A stretch of 64,000 nucleotides of DNA, taken from positions 23,055,189 to 23,119,188 of the forward strand of contig CM060186.1 in the NCBI GenBank assembly GCA_030549335.1, written 5' to 3'. Below, piece after piece: positions 36,658 through 49,252 of this stretch. The translations under genes and the position numbers were made by a program. Within the stretch, counting starts at the first letter, position 1. Every line of letters begins with the position of its first letter. The notes beneath the pieces were generated by a model that had not been told where the DNA came from, did not search any database, and worked only from the letters and a program-made list of their open reading frames with translations. Origin of the DNA: Pontederia crassipes. Lineage: Eukaryota > Streptophyta > Magnoliopsida > Commelinales > Pontederiaceae.

Positions 36658-39649
36658 AGTTCTTCCTGCTCGGATTACCCAGCGACGATGACTCGCTTGT
36701 GTCGTCGCAACGTGCTCTGGCGTAGGAAATGTGCTTCCGCTCAAATACTCCATCACGCCCAGGCGCACTGGTACCATGGTCTTTGATCATGGACGCCAGC
36801 GAGGAATGCATGGCAAGCTTCCTCGTCGCACGCCCAGTCGTGCCCTGCAGCATGTTCCTCATACACCCGTGTCGTGTCAAGGAACGTCCGTCATGCATCA
36901 TGATGGCGGATTGATCGCCCCGCCTAACCGGGATGGTCATGCGTCGCTCACTCGAGCAGATCAACCACCCCAGGTATACAGTCGGAAATCCTGAAGTGTC
37001 GCGCTGCGTCAAAGAGTGGCCATATGCTCTGCATGATGGTCTTGCGCTGCTCATATCATGAGATCGCTTACACGAGTGTCGTGTAACTCGGAGGACCCGT
37101 GTCACATTCAGGGATTGTCGGTCATGCACTATCATGACGACCTGGCGCTGCTCGGTATTCGTGACGTCGCATCGCATGCCCAGTCATGCAACGTGAAGTG
37201 CACAACCGCTTCACGGGAGAAGTTGGCTTAAAGACAAATATCAAGGTTCACGGTCCCTTTTCGGCCAAAGAATATCATCCCTTCGGCCAAGGAACATCAA
37301 TCACAAGCATCTTGTCGTGCCGCAGCATCGCCTGCCACGCCACGATGACTTTCAGGAATGGAGCAAAGCGTTGATTACTTGCAAACACTCGTGGACGAGC
37401 TGTCAGCCTTGCCTGCCTCGTCAAGTGTCGCCCCGCAAGCGGCGCGATGTCATCCATCAAGGAGTGGGACGAACTTGATACATGCCAACGCAAATCGACG
37501 CCTCAACTCAGCGACCAATTTGGCAAATGGTCTGAGCGTCGAGCATCGGCGAACCTTGGCATGCTGCTGTCAAGCGTTCTGCCGCCAACCGAAGGAAGGA
37601 GTGCCCTTTCCCTTCGGACATCGCCTCGAGTAATCGAAGCGGCCTCCAAGGATCACAATGCGAAAGTTTCGAAGGACACATTGGCGATGTCGTCCCTTCG
37701 AATGGAGATGGAGGTAATGTTGGGAGCTCATGCCACGAGTTCACCAACCGCAGTCCGCTTATCTAAGCGGAGCGTCTTCACAAGCATCCGCCCGGATCAG
37801 TGAAGGCCCGGAACGGCTACTCTTTCGCAAGGGTCAAGCCGCCCGATGGACGAGTATGCCAAAGGTGTATGATCTAGGATGACAAGCACAGTGGCATTAC
37901 TTTGTCCAAGACGCGGACGGACGAGCATCGAAGGTGCATCCTCTTCGTGAACGAGCACAGCGATCTCGCCCCGTCCATACTCCAAAGGGATTGTCAAAGC
38001 TTCACAGGAGGTCCCAGGATCGGAAGAAGACATATCCCAAGAATCCTGCAAGATGTGGCAAACTCAGGATGGCGTTGCCGTCGCGACAATGTAGAATATG
38101 GCAAACATGCATCCCAGACATGGGACGGAAGAATTGGCAGTTCATCAATTATGCAGTGCCCTGACAAGTTGGGACTGGAGGTCAAGATCGCATTGTTCAG
38201 CATCGGCCAGATGGGCATGTTGAAGGAGGAAGTGAAAGGAATCACCGAGCTCCGCCTACAGTGTTCCCAGGAGGATGAAGACCCAGTGTTGGTGCTCTTC
38301 AAGCAGAGGGGTTAGAAGCTTTGGACTAGGAAGGAGTTGGAACGACCGGATCGTCCAACCTCCGCTCACTAGTCGATGCTGCCAAGTCAATCAGGACAAG
38401 TGCCATACCACCAAAGCCCTTGGGCAAGGGCAATGGTGGGGGAGAGAAGCTCAAGTCGCAAGGAGGAAGCTACCTATGCCGAAGATAAAGATCGCCCATC
38501 GAAGCAGGAGAAGCGAGTCGAACCACAGGCACATGTGGGGAGACCCTCATCGTCGCTCACTATAGCGACTGGGAGTGGACAAGGTGCGGAATGTTATACC
38601 AAAGAACCTTGCTCCACCTCAAACCGTCGAGATATCTATTGTCCACCAAGGGGAAGGTGGAGCTGTTCTCAAGGCTCGGCGGACGAAGGACTCAACGTTG
38701 CAGCCATCTGCAACTTGGGGACAGCGAGTTGAACCACAAGGAAACGTGGGGAGACTCTCGTCGCCCACTATGGCGACTTGGATGGACAAGGCACGGATTG
38801 TCAGATCAAAGAACCTTGTCCCGCCTCAAGACTGTCGAAACATCATGTGGTCACCAAGGAGGAGGTGGTCCTGCGCTTTTAGTTCGGCAGAGATATGGAA
38901 GACTCTACGTTGCAATCATTTGCAACATAGAGACATTGAGTTAAGCCCACAAAGAGACCTGAAGCGTCCCAAAGTATCCGTGGGAAGACTCTCGTCGCTC
39001 ATCATAGCGACCCCAGGCACTCGAAGCAGACAAGCTACAAGCATCGACATCGGAGAGCTTGTGCTGTTTCAAGCCGTCGAAATTCAAGAATGATCATCGA
39101 GGGTGAGATGGTCCCGTACTGTGCATTCGACGGAAGGAAGACCTTATGCTGCAGCCATCCGCAACATGAAGGCATCGAGTCAAGTCATGCAGGTCGAATG
39201 GCGAGACTCTTCATCGTGTTCTACACGACCCTGAGACAACTCTTATCCGAGCTATTCCTGAAGGCATACGAGAGTTGTTTCACCCCCAAAGAAGCCAAAC
39301 CACACAAGTTGACGCTGCGCAAGTCGAAGAGAAGTGAAGCCAACAGAGACTTGATGGACGGATAGTTGCTTGATGAAGTCAGACCGCACATGGCGGACTC
39401 CACTGGCGCTGCACAAGTGATGACCCCGGATTGGACGAAGGATCAGCGAGCGAAGCAGGCCTGAGGGAGGAGTCCTCAGCGAGACCCCAAGGAGCGGGCA
39501 TTCCTGGCGTTGCGTGATGCTGGTGAAGTTGAAGTCAAGGAAAAGAAGGCAGAATTGATCGAGACAAGCGAAGTCAAGACTCAAGACGAAGGCCCCGAGG
39601 AAGCCCGGACAACGGCGTCGGGGGCGTCGCCGACTTTGGTGGGGGAGAA
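36658..39649 (+). other. Non-coding interior of the LARD-like element
   Basis: About 3 kb, GC-rich, with many short overlapping frames on both strands (longest 172 codons at 38575-39093). None shows a zinc knuckle, DSG, YVDD or integrase motif. A roughly 210-base tandem repeat occupies about 38515-39240. It ends in 'gactttggtgggggagaa', which serves as the polypurine tract. Confidence 0.75.
38515..39240 (+). repeat. Tandem repeat of about 210-240 bp inside the LARD-like element
   Basis: Units start near 38515, 38727, 38937 and 39176, each with 'gagt.gaaccaca'-like and 'gggaga.tctcgtcgc.ca' blocks. A 'gttgca.ccat.tgcaac' palindrome precedes each of the later units. The copies are diverged. 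Confidence 0.65.
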
Positions 39650-40315
39650 TGTCACGGGGCGTTTCCCGTGACACGAAGCGTGAAGCCTCGCGGCCCAGTG
39701 CCGCTCAACTTATAGCCCTCGGCCGCTCAGCGCCGAAAACATGGAACACATGCAGCCGCCCCGCACTGCGTAATCTTGCGGAGTACCAAGTTATCCGCCC
39801 TTAGGGCATTTATCTTGTAAGGCCGTCCTTATGAATGGCCAAGTAGGTGACGTTCCCGTAGGGTACGTCTTTTGCATCTTAAATATGTAACAAGACTCCT
39901 ATACCTACGGTACACTGGGAGGAGTTCACTAGTGCCTTCCGAGGCCCAATTGTATGTTATGTTTCATCATATTTAATACAAGTAAGCTTTCCTTTAATTA
40001 TAGTGTCATGGCCTTGAGCGTGGGGTGGCAACTCACATCGGTGTCCCTACGTGGCGTCCCGTGGTCCCTTCGTCGCCCCTTCGGACTTTAAGCGCCCAAG
40101 CGCCAATATTAGTGCCGCAACGCGCTAATGCCACGGTCTCGTGACGAGTAGTCCAACACTCTAGTCATGTCCGTGATTGAATGCCTATAAGAGCGACTCT
40201 CGGCAAAGTCGTCTCGACCATAAAACTTCCGCTGCAAACTCAAAACAGGCTTGGCTAGGTGCCTATCCGCCTAGTCGCCGCACGTGGTCTAGTGTCCGAG
40301 AATGACCCCGTGACA
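39650..40315 (+). repeat. 3' LTR of the LARD-like element
   Basis: 666 bases, collinear with the 5' LTR. Differences seen by eye include 'gtttcccg' for 'gttttccg', one missing base in 'ggcccagtg' and 'gcatctt' for 'gcatttt'. The open frame at 40259-40462 runs across its end and is not a gene. Confidence 0.93.
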
Positions 40316-41946
40316 CGCGCACAGAGATCGCGCAAATCTCGCGATCTGATCGCGTTAAAAAGTAGACTATGCAGACACGCGACTTTCGTTATAAGATGTA
40401 TTTCGCAACCTCTAAAATTTATATCTGCTATAAATTTTAATATTGGTATAAGAGCTTTTTAAGTTTTTCTCGAACTCGTGATTGTGACGAAAAAATAATA
40501 TTTATTATTATTTTTTTAGATTTGCGCGCTTCGATTGTATGACCACAATCGAGGGACAAAATGGACTTTGTCATCACAAATATATTATGGATGAAGTTAG
40601 ACTATAATATATTTTTCAGATTTATTTTAATATTTTTGACGATTTTTTTCATATTTTTTTGCATATGTTGCAACAAAAAAAAACAAAAAAAAAGAAAAAC
40701 TATTCCAACAGACATATGGCTTGATGGAAGACCCATTTTTGAGTGCAAAGGAGTTGCACACAAAAGAATTGACAATTCGACTAACTGGGAGGCGCAATAA
40801 ATAATTTATTTTTCTTGTCATTTTTTATTTTCATCAAAATTTTAAAATAATTCAAAAGTAAAAAATATCTATCATAAAATCTCGAAAAATTATGAAACTT
40901 TTGTTTTTTTTCCTTAGAAAGCTTTAAATATTGCACGCAATTTAATGTTATTAAAAGGAAATCTTTTGTTGATTTAAAATATTATATTAAATGATTAGAT
41001 TTGCATGTCAATATCAAATATTGCCTATTAAATATGTTATCATGCATGAAATAAATATTTTCATTTATGTATGTCATAATGATATTTATTTCTATGATTA
41101 AAATTTTGACCATGTGTTAAAATTAAAATTGGTATGTCCAATCTTGTTAAGCATGATAACTTGCCTAGAATTTCAAATTGATTTGAAATTGATTAAATTA
41201 AAATTAATTCCTTTTGTGAGAATTAATTAAGATGAAAATATTAATTTTGACTATGTGCTGAAATCCATATTTCATGCAAGCCTATAATAAAATAATTAGT
41301 TGGTATAATTATACAAACTATAGGTAATTAAAGAATACATAAAACATAAATAATTCTTTTGTAGGACTAAGGCACCTTGAGATTCAAATATTGTCACAAT
41401 AACCGATGTCTTTCTATTAAGTGGTGTGTGACTCGAAATGCATGTCTAGAAAGGTTCCGAGGAACTGGCTGGTGCATGGTCAACGCAGTCTCCAAAAATA
41501 TGATTGATTGTGACAGTGGTAGCACAATTTTTTTCTGATGTGATGTCGAGGCGAAGGATAGTGCACAGTTATTTAATTAGCACCCCTCAAGGAAGAGCTC
41601 CTGTTGCACGAGTCCTTATTGTCCTGATCATATTAGAAATAATTTGGTGCACCACACAAAATGAATTTCGATGATTTTGAATTATAAGTTGATTTAAAAT
41701 GTATATAGTAGAAAATTTTGAATTATGTGTTGATTCAAAATTCAAACATTTAGATTAATTTTGTCACATTATTAAAATAATGAATGATAATATTTCTTGG
41801 AAATAGTAGGAGATGAGTGAGAGTTTAACGACCTCTCGATGTCACTAATTCATGAATATTGTTATTTCATTATTTTATGTTATTTACGAACAAAATTCGA
41901 ACATGCATAACACTGATTCTCCTATTTTTTGTAATCAAAATAGACC

Positions 41947-44900
41947 ATGGATTTCAAAATAATAATTGTTGACTTGAACAAGAATGAGAAGCTCAATAGC
42001 GATAATTATGACATTTGGCACCGCAAGGTCCAATATCTCTTAGATGAACAAGAGGTCTTGGAGATCATTAACCATGTTGTCAATGAACCTGCACCTAGAA
42101 ATAATGCCCACCGTCAAAGAGACATGGAGGCATATCAGGTCTAGACAAAAAAGAATCACATTGCTCGCATTACGTTTCTGAGCACGATGAACAATTCCTT
42201 TTGTGCGAATTCGAAATTTATAAGACAACATTTAAACTGTGGGCGACGCTCCGCAATAAGTATGGGGTCACCACGATCACCAAGCACCATATGCTCACGG
42301 TCAAGTTTGACTCTTATCGGAAGCGATCAAATCATACGATGTGGGAGCATATCCAGGAGATGTCTAACATGATCCGTGAACTCAAAAGTGCGGGACAAGT
42401 GCTCGATGACGAGCAAAAGACTGTAAGCTCTGATCCACTCTCTTCCTAACAGTTGGGAACACATGTGTTCTAATTTTATGCACAACGAAAGTGTCAAAAC
42501 TTTTGACCAAGCCACTAACCACATTGAAATGGAGGATGAGGCCCTTCAAGTTATGAACCAATCCTCTGAAGCATTAGTTGTTAAAAATGATGGACAAAGA
42601 GCTTGTGTAAGACACGGTTTTTCTTATTTCATCACATTTATCAATGATTATTCATGTCACGATGTTGTATACTTGATTTCTCATAAGTCCGAAGTCTTGG
42701 ATTATTTTATACGATTCATGAATATGACAGAGAATCAAGTGGATCAGAAGATTAAAGCCTTGCAAATCGATCGAGGACGCGAATATCTCTCTGACTTATT
42801 CAAAAAATTATGTGATGAAAAGGGTATAGTTAGGCAACTAATAGTACCAAGAACTCCGCAACAAAATGGTGTTGCAAAAAGATGGAATCGTGCCTTATTT
42901 GATATGGTTCAATTCATAATGACGCAAGCAAATCTTCTAATTTCGTATTGGGAGATGCGGTATTCTCTGCTACCTATAGTTTAAATCGTGTACCATCGAA
43001 ATTCGTTCATACTATACCTTATGAACTTTGGACAAGTCGAAAGTCTAACCTTAGTTATTTGCGCCATTGGGGTTGCGCAACTTATGTTCCAAACAACTCC
43101 CATAAGTATGGAAAGTTGGATCCTAGAGGGCAGAAATGTATCTTTATAAGATATTGTGAAACCTCCAAGGGCTATTATTCATAGGAGAAAGAGAAGATGG
43201 TACAATAATGGAAATCAAAAGTAGAGATGTGACATTCGTAGAGAATGAGTTTTCCAAGCAAGGCTAGATTGACAAGGGACTTCTCATAGATGAAGAAGAA
43301 GATCTCGAGTTGGCGGCACAAGCGGATCGACCCGTTGAGGAGTTTCTCTTCTCCGTCCCACAACTTGATCCGAGTGGGAGAGATTCGCAACCGTCAACTG
43401 ACCAACCTGAAAGTTCTTCTACGGACTACTAGAAAACGTGTTCCGCGCCGACAATTTAAAATCGAAGGGCTGCATGAACATGGACCACATGAGGTCAACA
43501 TAGTAAGTATGGAAGATGAACTTGAACCGAAATCTATCAAAGAGGCTCTCTCGTCCCCTGTCAAGAAAGAATGGATTAAGACAATGAAGGAAGAGTTAAA
43601 GTCCATGCAGAAAAATCAAATGTAAGACTTGATTGAGCTCCCACCAGGACGTAAGGCAATTGGGAACAAATGGGTTCTCAAAACTAAACGTGACATAAAT
43701 GGATCAATTGAACTATATAAAGTTCGCCTAGTGACGAAAGATTTCACTCAAACAGCGGGTGTTGACTATGAAAAATTTTTTGCATTTGCTGTAAGATTTA
43801 CTTCAATTCGCCTAATATTAGCTATAGTCACATATACGGACTTGGAATTACATCAGATGGATGTGTCTCAATGGAGAACTAGATGAGAAAATTTATATGG
43901 AGCAACCTCAAGGCTTCGTTGTAAAAGGACAAGAGCGCAAAGTTTGCAAACTGCACCGGTCCATTTATGGACTTAAACAAACAGTGGTATCTTAAATTCC
44001 ATCAATCAATCGTTTCATACGATTTTAACATAATTGATGAAGACCACTGTGTGTTCATAAGTTCGAGAATAATTTTACTATCCTGACGTTATATGTGGAC
44101 GACATTCTAATAGTTGGAAATAATAGAGATTTGTCATTGTCATTAAGAAATTATTGTTCTCTATATTTGAGATGAAGGACATGGGTAAAGCAGCCTACAT
44201 ACTGGGTGTGAAAATCCAACGCGACCGTTCCAAACGACTCTTTGCTTTGTCGCAGGAATCATATATAAAGAAAGTCTTGAAACAATTCTACATGGATGGC
44301 TGCAAACCCATTGACACTCCTATTATGAACGATGAGTTTTTAAACTTGGACATGTGCTCTAAAACTCCAGAGGAACAAAAGGAAATGGCCAATGTTCCTT
44401 ATGTGAGTGTGGTCGACAGCCTGATGTACGCTATGATGTGTACTCGGCCGGACATATATTTTGCCGTGGGTCTAGTTAGTCTATATCAGGCTAATCCGGG
44501 ATGCCAACACTGGAAGGCAGTGAAGAGAATCATGAGATACCTCAAGGGTACTACAGATCTTGCACTGTGCTATCATGGAGGAAGTCTACGACTTGCTAGA
44601 TTCATCGATGCTGATTGGGCTGGTGACGTTGATGAATGAAAATTCACCTCCGAATACACTTTCTTTCTTAACAATGTGCTGTTACTTGGTGTAGCAAGAA
44701 ACAAGATTGTATGACAATGTCAATTATGGAGGCAGAATTCATAACTTGTTCAGTGGCAGTACAAGAGGCTTTATGCCTTAGAAGATTCCTTCAAAATCTT
44801 AGGATTTCTGAGAATGCAATGAAGAAGATGATCCTTCACTGTGACAATCAAGCAACCATAGTTTATATGAAGGACGAGAAATACTATTGCAAAGGAAAGC

Positions 44901-45090
44901 ATATCGGCATGAATTACAAATTTGTACAAAATCAGGAAGTCAAAGAGGACATCTCAATTGAGTACATATCAACGCACAATATGGTTGTTGATCCGTTCAC
45001 CAAACCATTACCACGAGAGGCATTCTTTAGACATATAAATATGCCTTGGGGCTGCGTAGATTATAAATGTAATGATGTACTCAAATTTTC
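41947..45090 (+). pseudogene. gag-pol of the copia element, internally deleted and frameshifted
   Basis: The gag start 'MDFKIIIVDLNKNEKLNSDN' (41947) has 'YDIWHRKVQYLL'. The gag continues in another frame (42201-42449, 'TKHHMLTVKFDSY'), then 'NSWEHMCSNF' and on to about 42570. It then passes directly into the integrase core ('FITFINDYS', about 42630), so the zinc knuckle, protease and first part of integrase are deleted. Integrase continues through 'KIKALQIDRGREYLS' and 'PRTPQQNGVAKRWNR' to 'YSLNRVPSKFVHTIPYELW' (42950-43184). RT follows: 'KEEWIK'-type start, 'IGNKWVLKTKRDINGSIE' (about 43660), 'RLVTKDFTQTAGVDY', 'YVDDILIVG' (44089-44115). RNase H and tail: 'DIYFAVGLVSLYQANPG', 'IDADWAGD' (44605), 'EAEFITCS', 'DNQATIVY', 'DPFTKPLP' (44990). 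Several stops and shifts interrupt it. Confidence 0.92.
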
Positions 45091-46050
45091 AATGAATAAA
45101 AGATTATTTTTCTTTGATAAATTCATTGTTGTGAAGTCTTGTTATGCATGTGAAAAGTATGTCGATCAGGCTTAGATTTGTTCACTCACATGAATAAATA
45201 TTTTCGACGCTCATGAAGATAACGAGCAGAATGAATCATGTGAGTCATGGTGTGATTGTTAAAACATGAGTTTTAGTAACTCAACCTGATTAAGAGAGAG
45301 AGGCCAAATATGAGATTCAAATTTGGCTCTATAGGATGGCGAGCATTTTAAAAACTCGAGTCAGGCGTTAAGAAGTAGCAACTGGACTTAAGTTTGTGCA
45401 GTGTATAATTTAAATAGAGCTAGACATATGCTCCTTCAATGAGAGTCACCACCATAGTACTTGTACTTAGTACTAAGTATGCAAAGTCGACCTAGAGAGA
45501 CATGATGAATTGATTAGTTTGATGGCCATCATGGTGTGAGTCTCTGGCAAATGATTCATCTGCATGTGCCCTTAGACTCTTGACTATGTCTTAAGGAAAG
45601 GAATTAGTGCTTGCTACTTTAGCGGAGTATTCAAAGGTGAAAAGTAAAGTAGCTTGTCGAGCCAAGTCTAGAAAAGCAGCTAGTTCATTATTAAAAGACA
45701 TGAGGACGAGAGAAAGAAATGTTATGAACTGCATTAAGCTTTCACGTACAATTGGCCAACTATTTTCTTATGTTAAAAATAGTGTATGTGAAAGATAATT
45801 ATCGTGGAGCAAGATATGCGTTATCTTGACTATGCTGCAAGACAGATCTAGGGCATAATGAGTTACATTATTTGAACATTTGTTGGCTCATGTGTGAGCT
45901 ATCATGAATCCCTAACGGTATTGACATACGCTCTAGAGATAGTTGAGCGATTGAACCTTAACATGTATTTTTCTAGCTCCTACAAAGAAGCATGCTTGTA
46001 CTCGTGGGTCACACGACACATTTACCAATTATGGATGAACGAAAGTAAAA
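45091..46050. other. Non-coding stretch between copia pol and its 3' LTR
   Basis: About 960 bases without a recognisable gene. The frames at 45607-45798 and 45894-46109 have no family resemblance; the second runs into the 3' LTR. Confidence 0.55.
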
Positions 46051-46473
46051 TGCCCAATGAGGACAAGTGGAGAGCCCGCATGGGCATTACCGCACGACTA
46101 CGAGCATGAACCGCATTGTTGCATGGAGATCGTGCAAATCTCATGATCTGATCCCGCGTCACGAGAAAAGTGGACTACGCAAACGTGTCATCATGCGCGA
46201 TGGATGCGCGTGATGTATTTTGCCTAACTTCTTACTCACGTCTTTCTCCCCTATAAAAAGGGACCCATAGCAAACGTCCCAAATATGCTTTCGAGAGGTT
46301 TTTTTAGAGGCACTTGTGATGTGGCAAAGAGTTCCGTTCTCTAGAGGTTTAGTTCTCGATCCCGATGTGCAAGTGCGTTCGTCAAGAGTTCGTAGAAAAG
46401 TCCCGACGATCCGCTTCCGCTGCAAGAGATATTTTGTAACCTCTAGGATTTTTATTTGCTATAAATTCCAACA
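46051..46473 (+). repeat. 3' LTR of the copia element
   Basis: It runs from 'tgcccaatgaggac' to 'ataaattccaaca', with a TATA box 'cctataaaaagggac' near 46250. It shares 'gggcattaccg', 'cgtgcaaatct' and the terminal 'gctataaatt' with the split 5' LTR. Confidence 0.85.
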
Positions 46474-46849
46474 ACTCTCTCCTACTCACACCCTCTCTTC
46501 TTTCAGCTCTTCTTCCACACGAGTAGAGCTCCCACACGAGTAGAGCAGCCAAGCCACCCACCTCTTTCCTTCACACTCTCTTTCACGGCACCTCTGTCCT
46601 TCCCTCTCTCCATCAAATGTCACGGTGGTAGCTAAGATGAGAGAAGGGGTTCTGGAATAAAGGAAGAGAGAAGGAAGAAGAGAAGAAGAAGAAGAGAAAA
46701 GGAAGAAGAAGAAGAAATTAGGAGAATTTTAACATAAACCCTAAAGGTACGTTGAGGGGATTCAAATTCTCTTAATCACCATTAATGATATATTGATGTA
46801 TGAATTAAGGATTTCAAGAACAAACTAGGTTTTATTGATGCATGATTAG
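46474..46849 (+). repeat. LTR-A, second part in unit 1
   Basis: A CT-rich leader ('ctctctcctactcacaccct') is followed by a GA-rich run (46660-46720) and 'aggtacgttgaggggatt'. The first 185 bases repeat the LTR-A sequence already present left of the copia element. It ends where LTR-B begins. Confidence 0.7.
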
Positions 46850-48720
46850 TCTAACATCCAGAATTTTACCCTCAAATTGCCAAGGACAATTTGGTCATGT
46901 TAGCCCGTTCAGCATCACATAATCATAAAATAATATAATTTTCAATTAAATAAGAGAAAGCATAAAATTATTAAATAGAATAAAAGAACCCTTCAATAAA
47001 ATGTGGAAAACTACATAAAACATCAAAAGTATGATTATATAATTGAAATCATCTCTAAACATCATCACTAATAACAATTAAAACATCTCTTTAAAAACAA
47101 TGTCAAAAGACTCTAGAATATAATGACTCAACATCCTAGATCAGTGTGCAATCCTTATTGTCATGAGCTGAGCCGTCATCCATCTAAATCATTGTGCACC
47201 TGCACAGATCCAGAATGCAGAGATTACCTTGTTATAGTATGTAAAGGTCATGCATGTGATGATATGATCATATACAGAATACTACATGATATGCATAATC
47301 ATCTTATATAAAAAAATAAACAATTGCATGCCATGTCTTAACATATGAACTACACGTCCTTCATTCATTTATTTCTCTCATCATGCGATAAATAAAAACA
47401 TGGAAACACGTAGTTAGTTCATCATACATGTAGTATGGACATTCATACAATCATACATTCAATTCATAGGTATATAAGTGTAGTACACTTACCATAACCA
47501 TTGCCTCCATAACTTTCCTTAGAGTTATTTTATAACCCTTGCGAACTTCCACTTGCGTGGGACATCATTCCTTTCGATCGACCATTGGCCCTTTCCATTA
47601 GGTTATATCTTTCGATAGTTGAGATTTATTTCGTTGCTCTCTCAATAGGCTAGCTATGCTGTTGAGCCAATGCTCCCCTCTCACCCGAAGGTGACATCAG
47701 AATGCACACATAGTTAACTCTTGCTTGAGGGCGATATTGGAATGCACACACCGTTGCCAATGTTTGTAAATGATCATTCTGGGTAAGTATCTGATAAGGA
47801 TTATAAAGGGTCGACATGTAACATCATCCACAATTAGGTTCATTATACTTTATAATCAACAAACATTTATGTCGCTCAATCTTCATGTTTTAACCTAGTT
47901 ACGTTTGAAAAATGCATATACGTGTATCTAGGTTCTTATACAATCATCAAGCATCAATACATATTATTAATACCTTGAAAATAACTTTTACAAATACTAT
48001 ATAAGGTTTCTACACGGTCACGACCGTGATGGAATCCTGAAAATTTTTCTTCTGTCACGGTCGTGCATGGAGTCTATCATGGGCGTGACAAAAGCCTAGT
48101 GTTTTTTATAGATTTTGACCATTCACCATTCTGTCACGGGCATGATGGGAGGCATCACGGTCGTGACTGAATGTTGGAGTTTTGTCGCCTCCCAATTTTT
48201 ACACGAAATTTAATCCAGAATTGGGAAAAAACATCATAGGCATAATTTTCATACATTACAATATCATAAAGAACCTTGAAAAACATATTAAAACATGAAT
48301 TTCTAAGATCTATGGTTCCTCCTTAAATCATGAATATGAAGAACATGAACCATATAATAAATATAAAATCCAAATTTCCTTTTCGTGAAATAAATCCATT
48401 GATTTTAATGAAAACCACCCTCATCACAATCCAATGTGAGAAAAATGAGTCCTCAAACTCTCAATCCATTATAAGAAGAACATTGAGAGAGGAGAGAGGT
48501 TTGGATTCCCTTTACATACCTTGATCTTATATCTTCCTCCTCTTTCTTCCTCTTCTTCTTTCTTCTCCCTGATCTTCTCTTTCTCCTTCCTTAAGCTCTA
48601 GCCGTTAAGATGTGGAGAAAAGAAGTAAAGAGGGAGAATATAAGGCTTTTAATAGGGGAGATCAAGAGGGTTTGGAAAAAAAATTTAAATTACCCTTAAT
48701 GAAAAATCTGGGGTATTACA
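46850..48720 (-). repeat. LTR-B copy 1 (minus-strand gypsy LTR)
   Basis: About 1.87 kb ending on the plus strand with 'ctggggtattaca', which is TGTAATACCCCAG as the LTR start on the minus strand. The other end ('tctaacatccag') has lost the TG. It is collinear with 49908-53296 apart from a CACTA insertion there. Around 48013-48170 it has 'cacggtcacgaccgtgat'-type CpG palindromes. The open frame at 47123-47311 lies inside it and is not a gene. Confidence 0.8.
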
Positions 48721-49252
48721 TCATGCCCCTTTTTCTGACGGCTCTGAGTTGCCATCATTTTTTCTTTTATCAAATCCACCTTCTTCGCATACTTTTCTAC
48801 TAGTTCAAGTCCTAGTAGCCTTTCTTCACCAACAACACTCCTAACATTTGGGAGACCTACAAGGTCTTCCTTACAGTGCTTCAAATGGAACCATCTTTAA
48901 TGGTGGAATGGTAACTATTGTTGTAGGTAAACTCAGTTAGAGTGAGATGGTGATCTCAGCTGCCTTGCCAATAAATAGCACATGCTCTAAGCATGTCTTT
49001 CAAGATCTGCATTATCCTTTCACTTTGCCCATCACTCTGAGGGTGGAATGCAGCGTTGTAGTGTAATCTTGTACCAAATGCATGCTGCAGTCCTCTCCAG
49101 AACCTTATTGTAAATTTAAGATCTCTATCCGATACTATGGAAACAGGAATCCCATGTAATCAGATAATCTCATTAACATAGTCTCACCATACTTGCAGCT
49201 GAGTGTCTCACATTGTAAGATAAGATATGAGATGACTTGTTCACCTAACTAG
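48721..49252 (-). pseudogene. gypsy pol fragment, copy 1, joined to GDSL tail
   Basis: On the minus strand it encodes eroded integrase C-terminal sequence ('VEKYAKKVDLIKEKMMATQS', about 48810-48750) and upstream integrase remnants. Relative to copy 2 at 53297-54326, about 500 bases next to the LTR are deleted. The fragment ends abruptly at 49252, where GDSL exon 5 sequence begins. Confidence 0.75.

Larger units (their letters stand above)
35977..40315 (+). mobile_element. Young non-autonomous LTR retrotransposon (LARD-like) nested in the copia 5' LTR
   Basis: Two LTRs of about 667 bases (35977-36643 and 39650-40315) begin 'tgtcacggggcg' and end 'tgaccccgtgaca', so the LTR ends are inverted copies over 10 bases. 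CGCG lies directly outside both ends (35973-35976 and 40316-40319), a probable target duplication. A primer site (36646-36657) and a purine tract (39636-39649) are in the right places. The 3.0-kb interior is GC-rich and has no gag, protease, RT or integrase that I can recognise, so it would need enzymes from another element. By eye the two LTRs differ at only about ten positions, so it is the youngest LTR element with both LTRs here. Confidence 0.9.
35867..46473 (+). mobile_element. Ty1/copia retrotransposon, degraded, hosting a nested LTR element
   Basis: The 5' LTR starts at 35867 ('tgccctcacgggcattaccg') and is split at 35976/40316 by a nested element. It ends near 40442, followed by a primer-site-like 'ttggtataagagc'. 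The 3' LTR is 46051-46473. Coding remnants (41947-45090) are in copia order: gag, integrase, RT, RNase H. About 1.5 kb of non-coding leader (40456-41946) precedes gag, and about 0.95 kb of non-coding DNA lies between pol and the 3' LTR. The 5' LTR lacks the roughly 200-base part that holds the TATA box in the 3' LTR. Instead of a 5-bp duplication, both flanks carry about 140-185 bases of the same LTR-A sequence. Confidence 0.85.

Noticed and set aside
38515-39240. Direct repeats that might suggest a CRISPR array
   Set aside because: Units are about 210 bases, diverged and without short constant repeats or spacers, inside a plant retroelement.
36658-39649. Open frames of 90-172 codons inside the LARD-like element
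   Set aside because: They overlap in several frames and on both strands, and none carries gag, protease, RT or integrase motifs.
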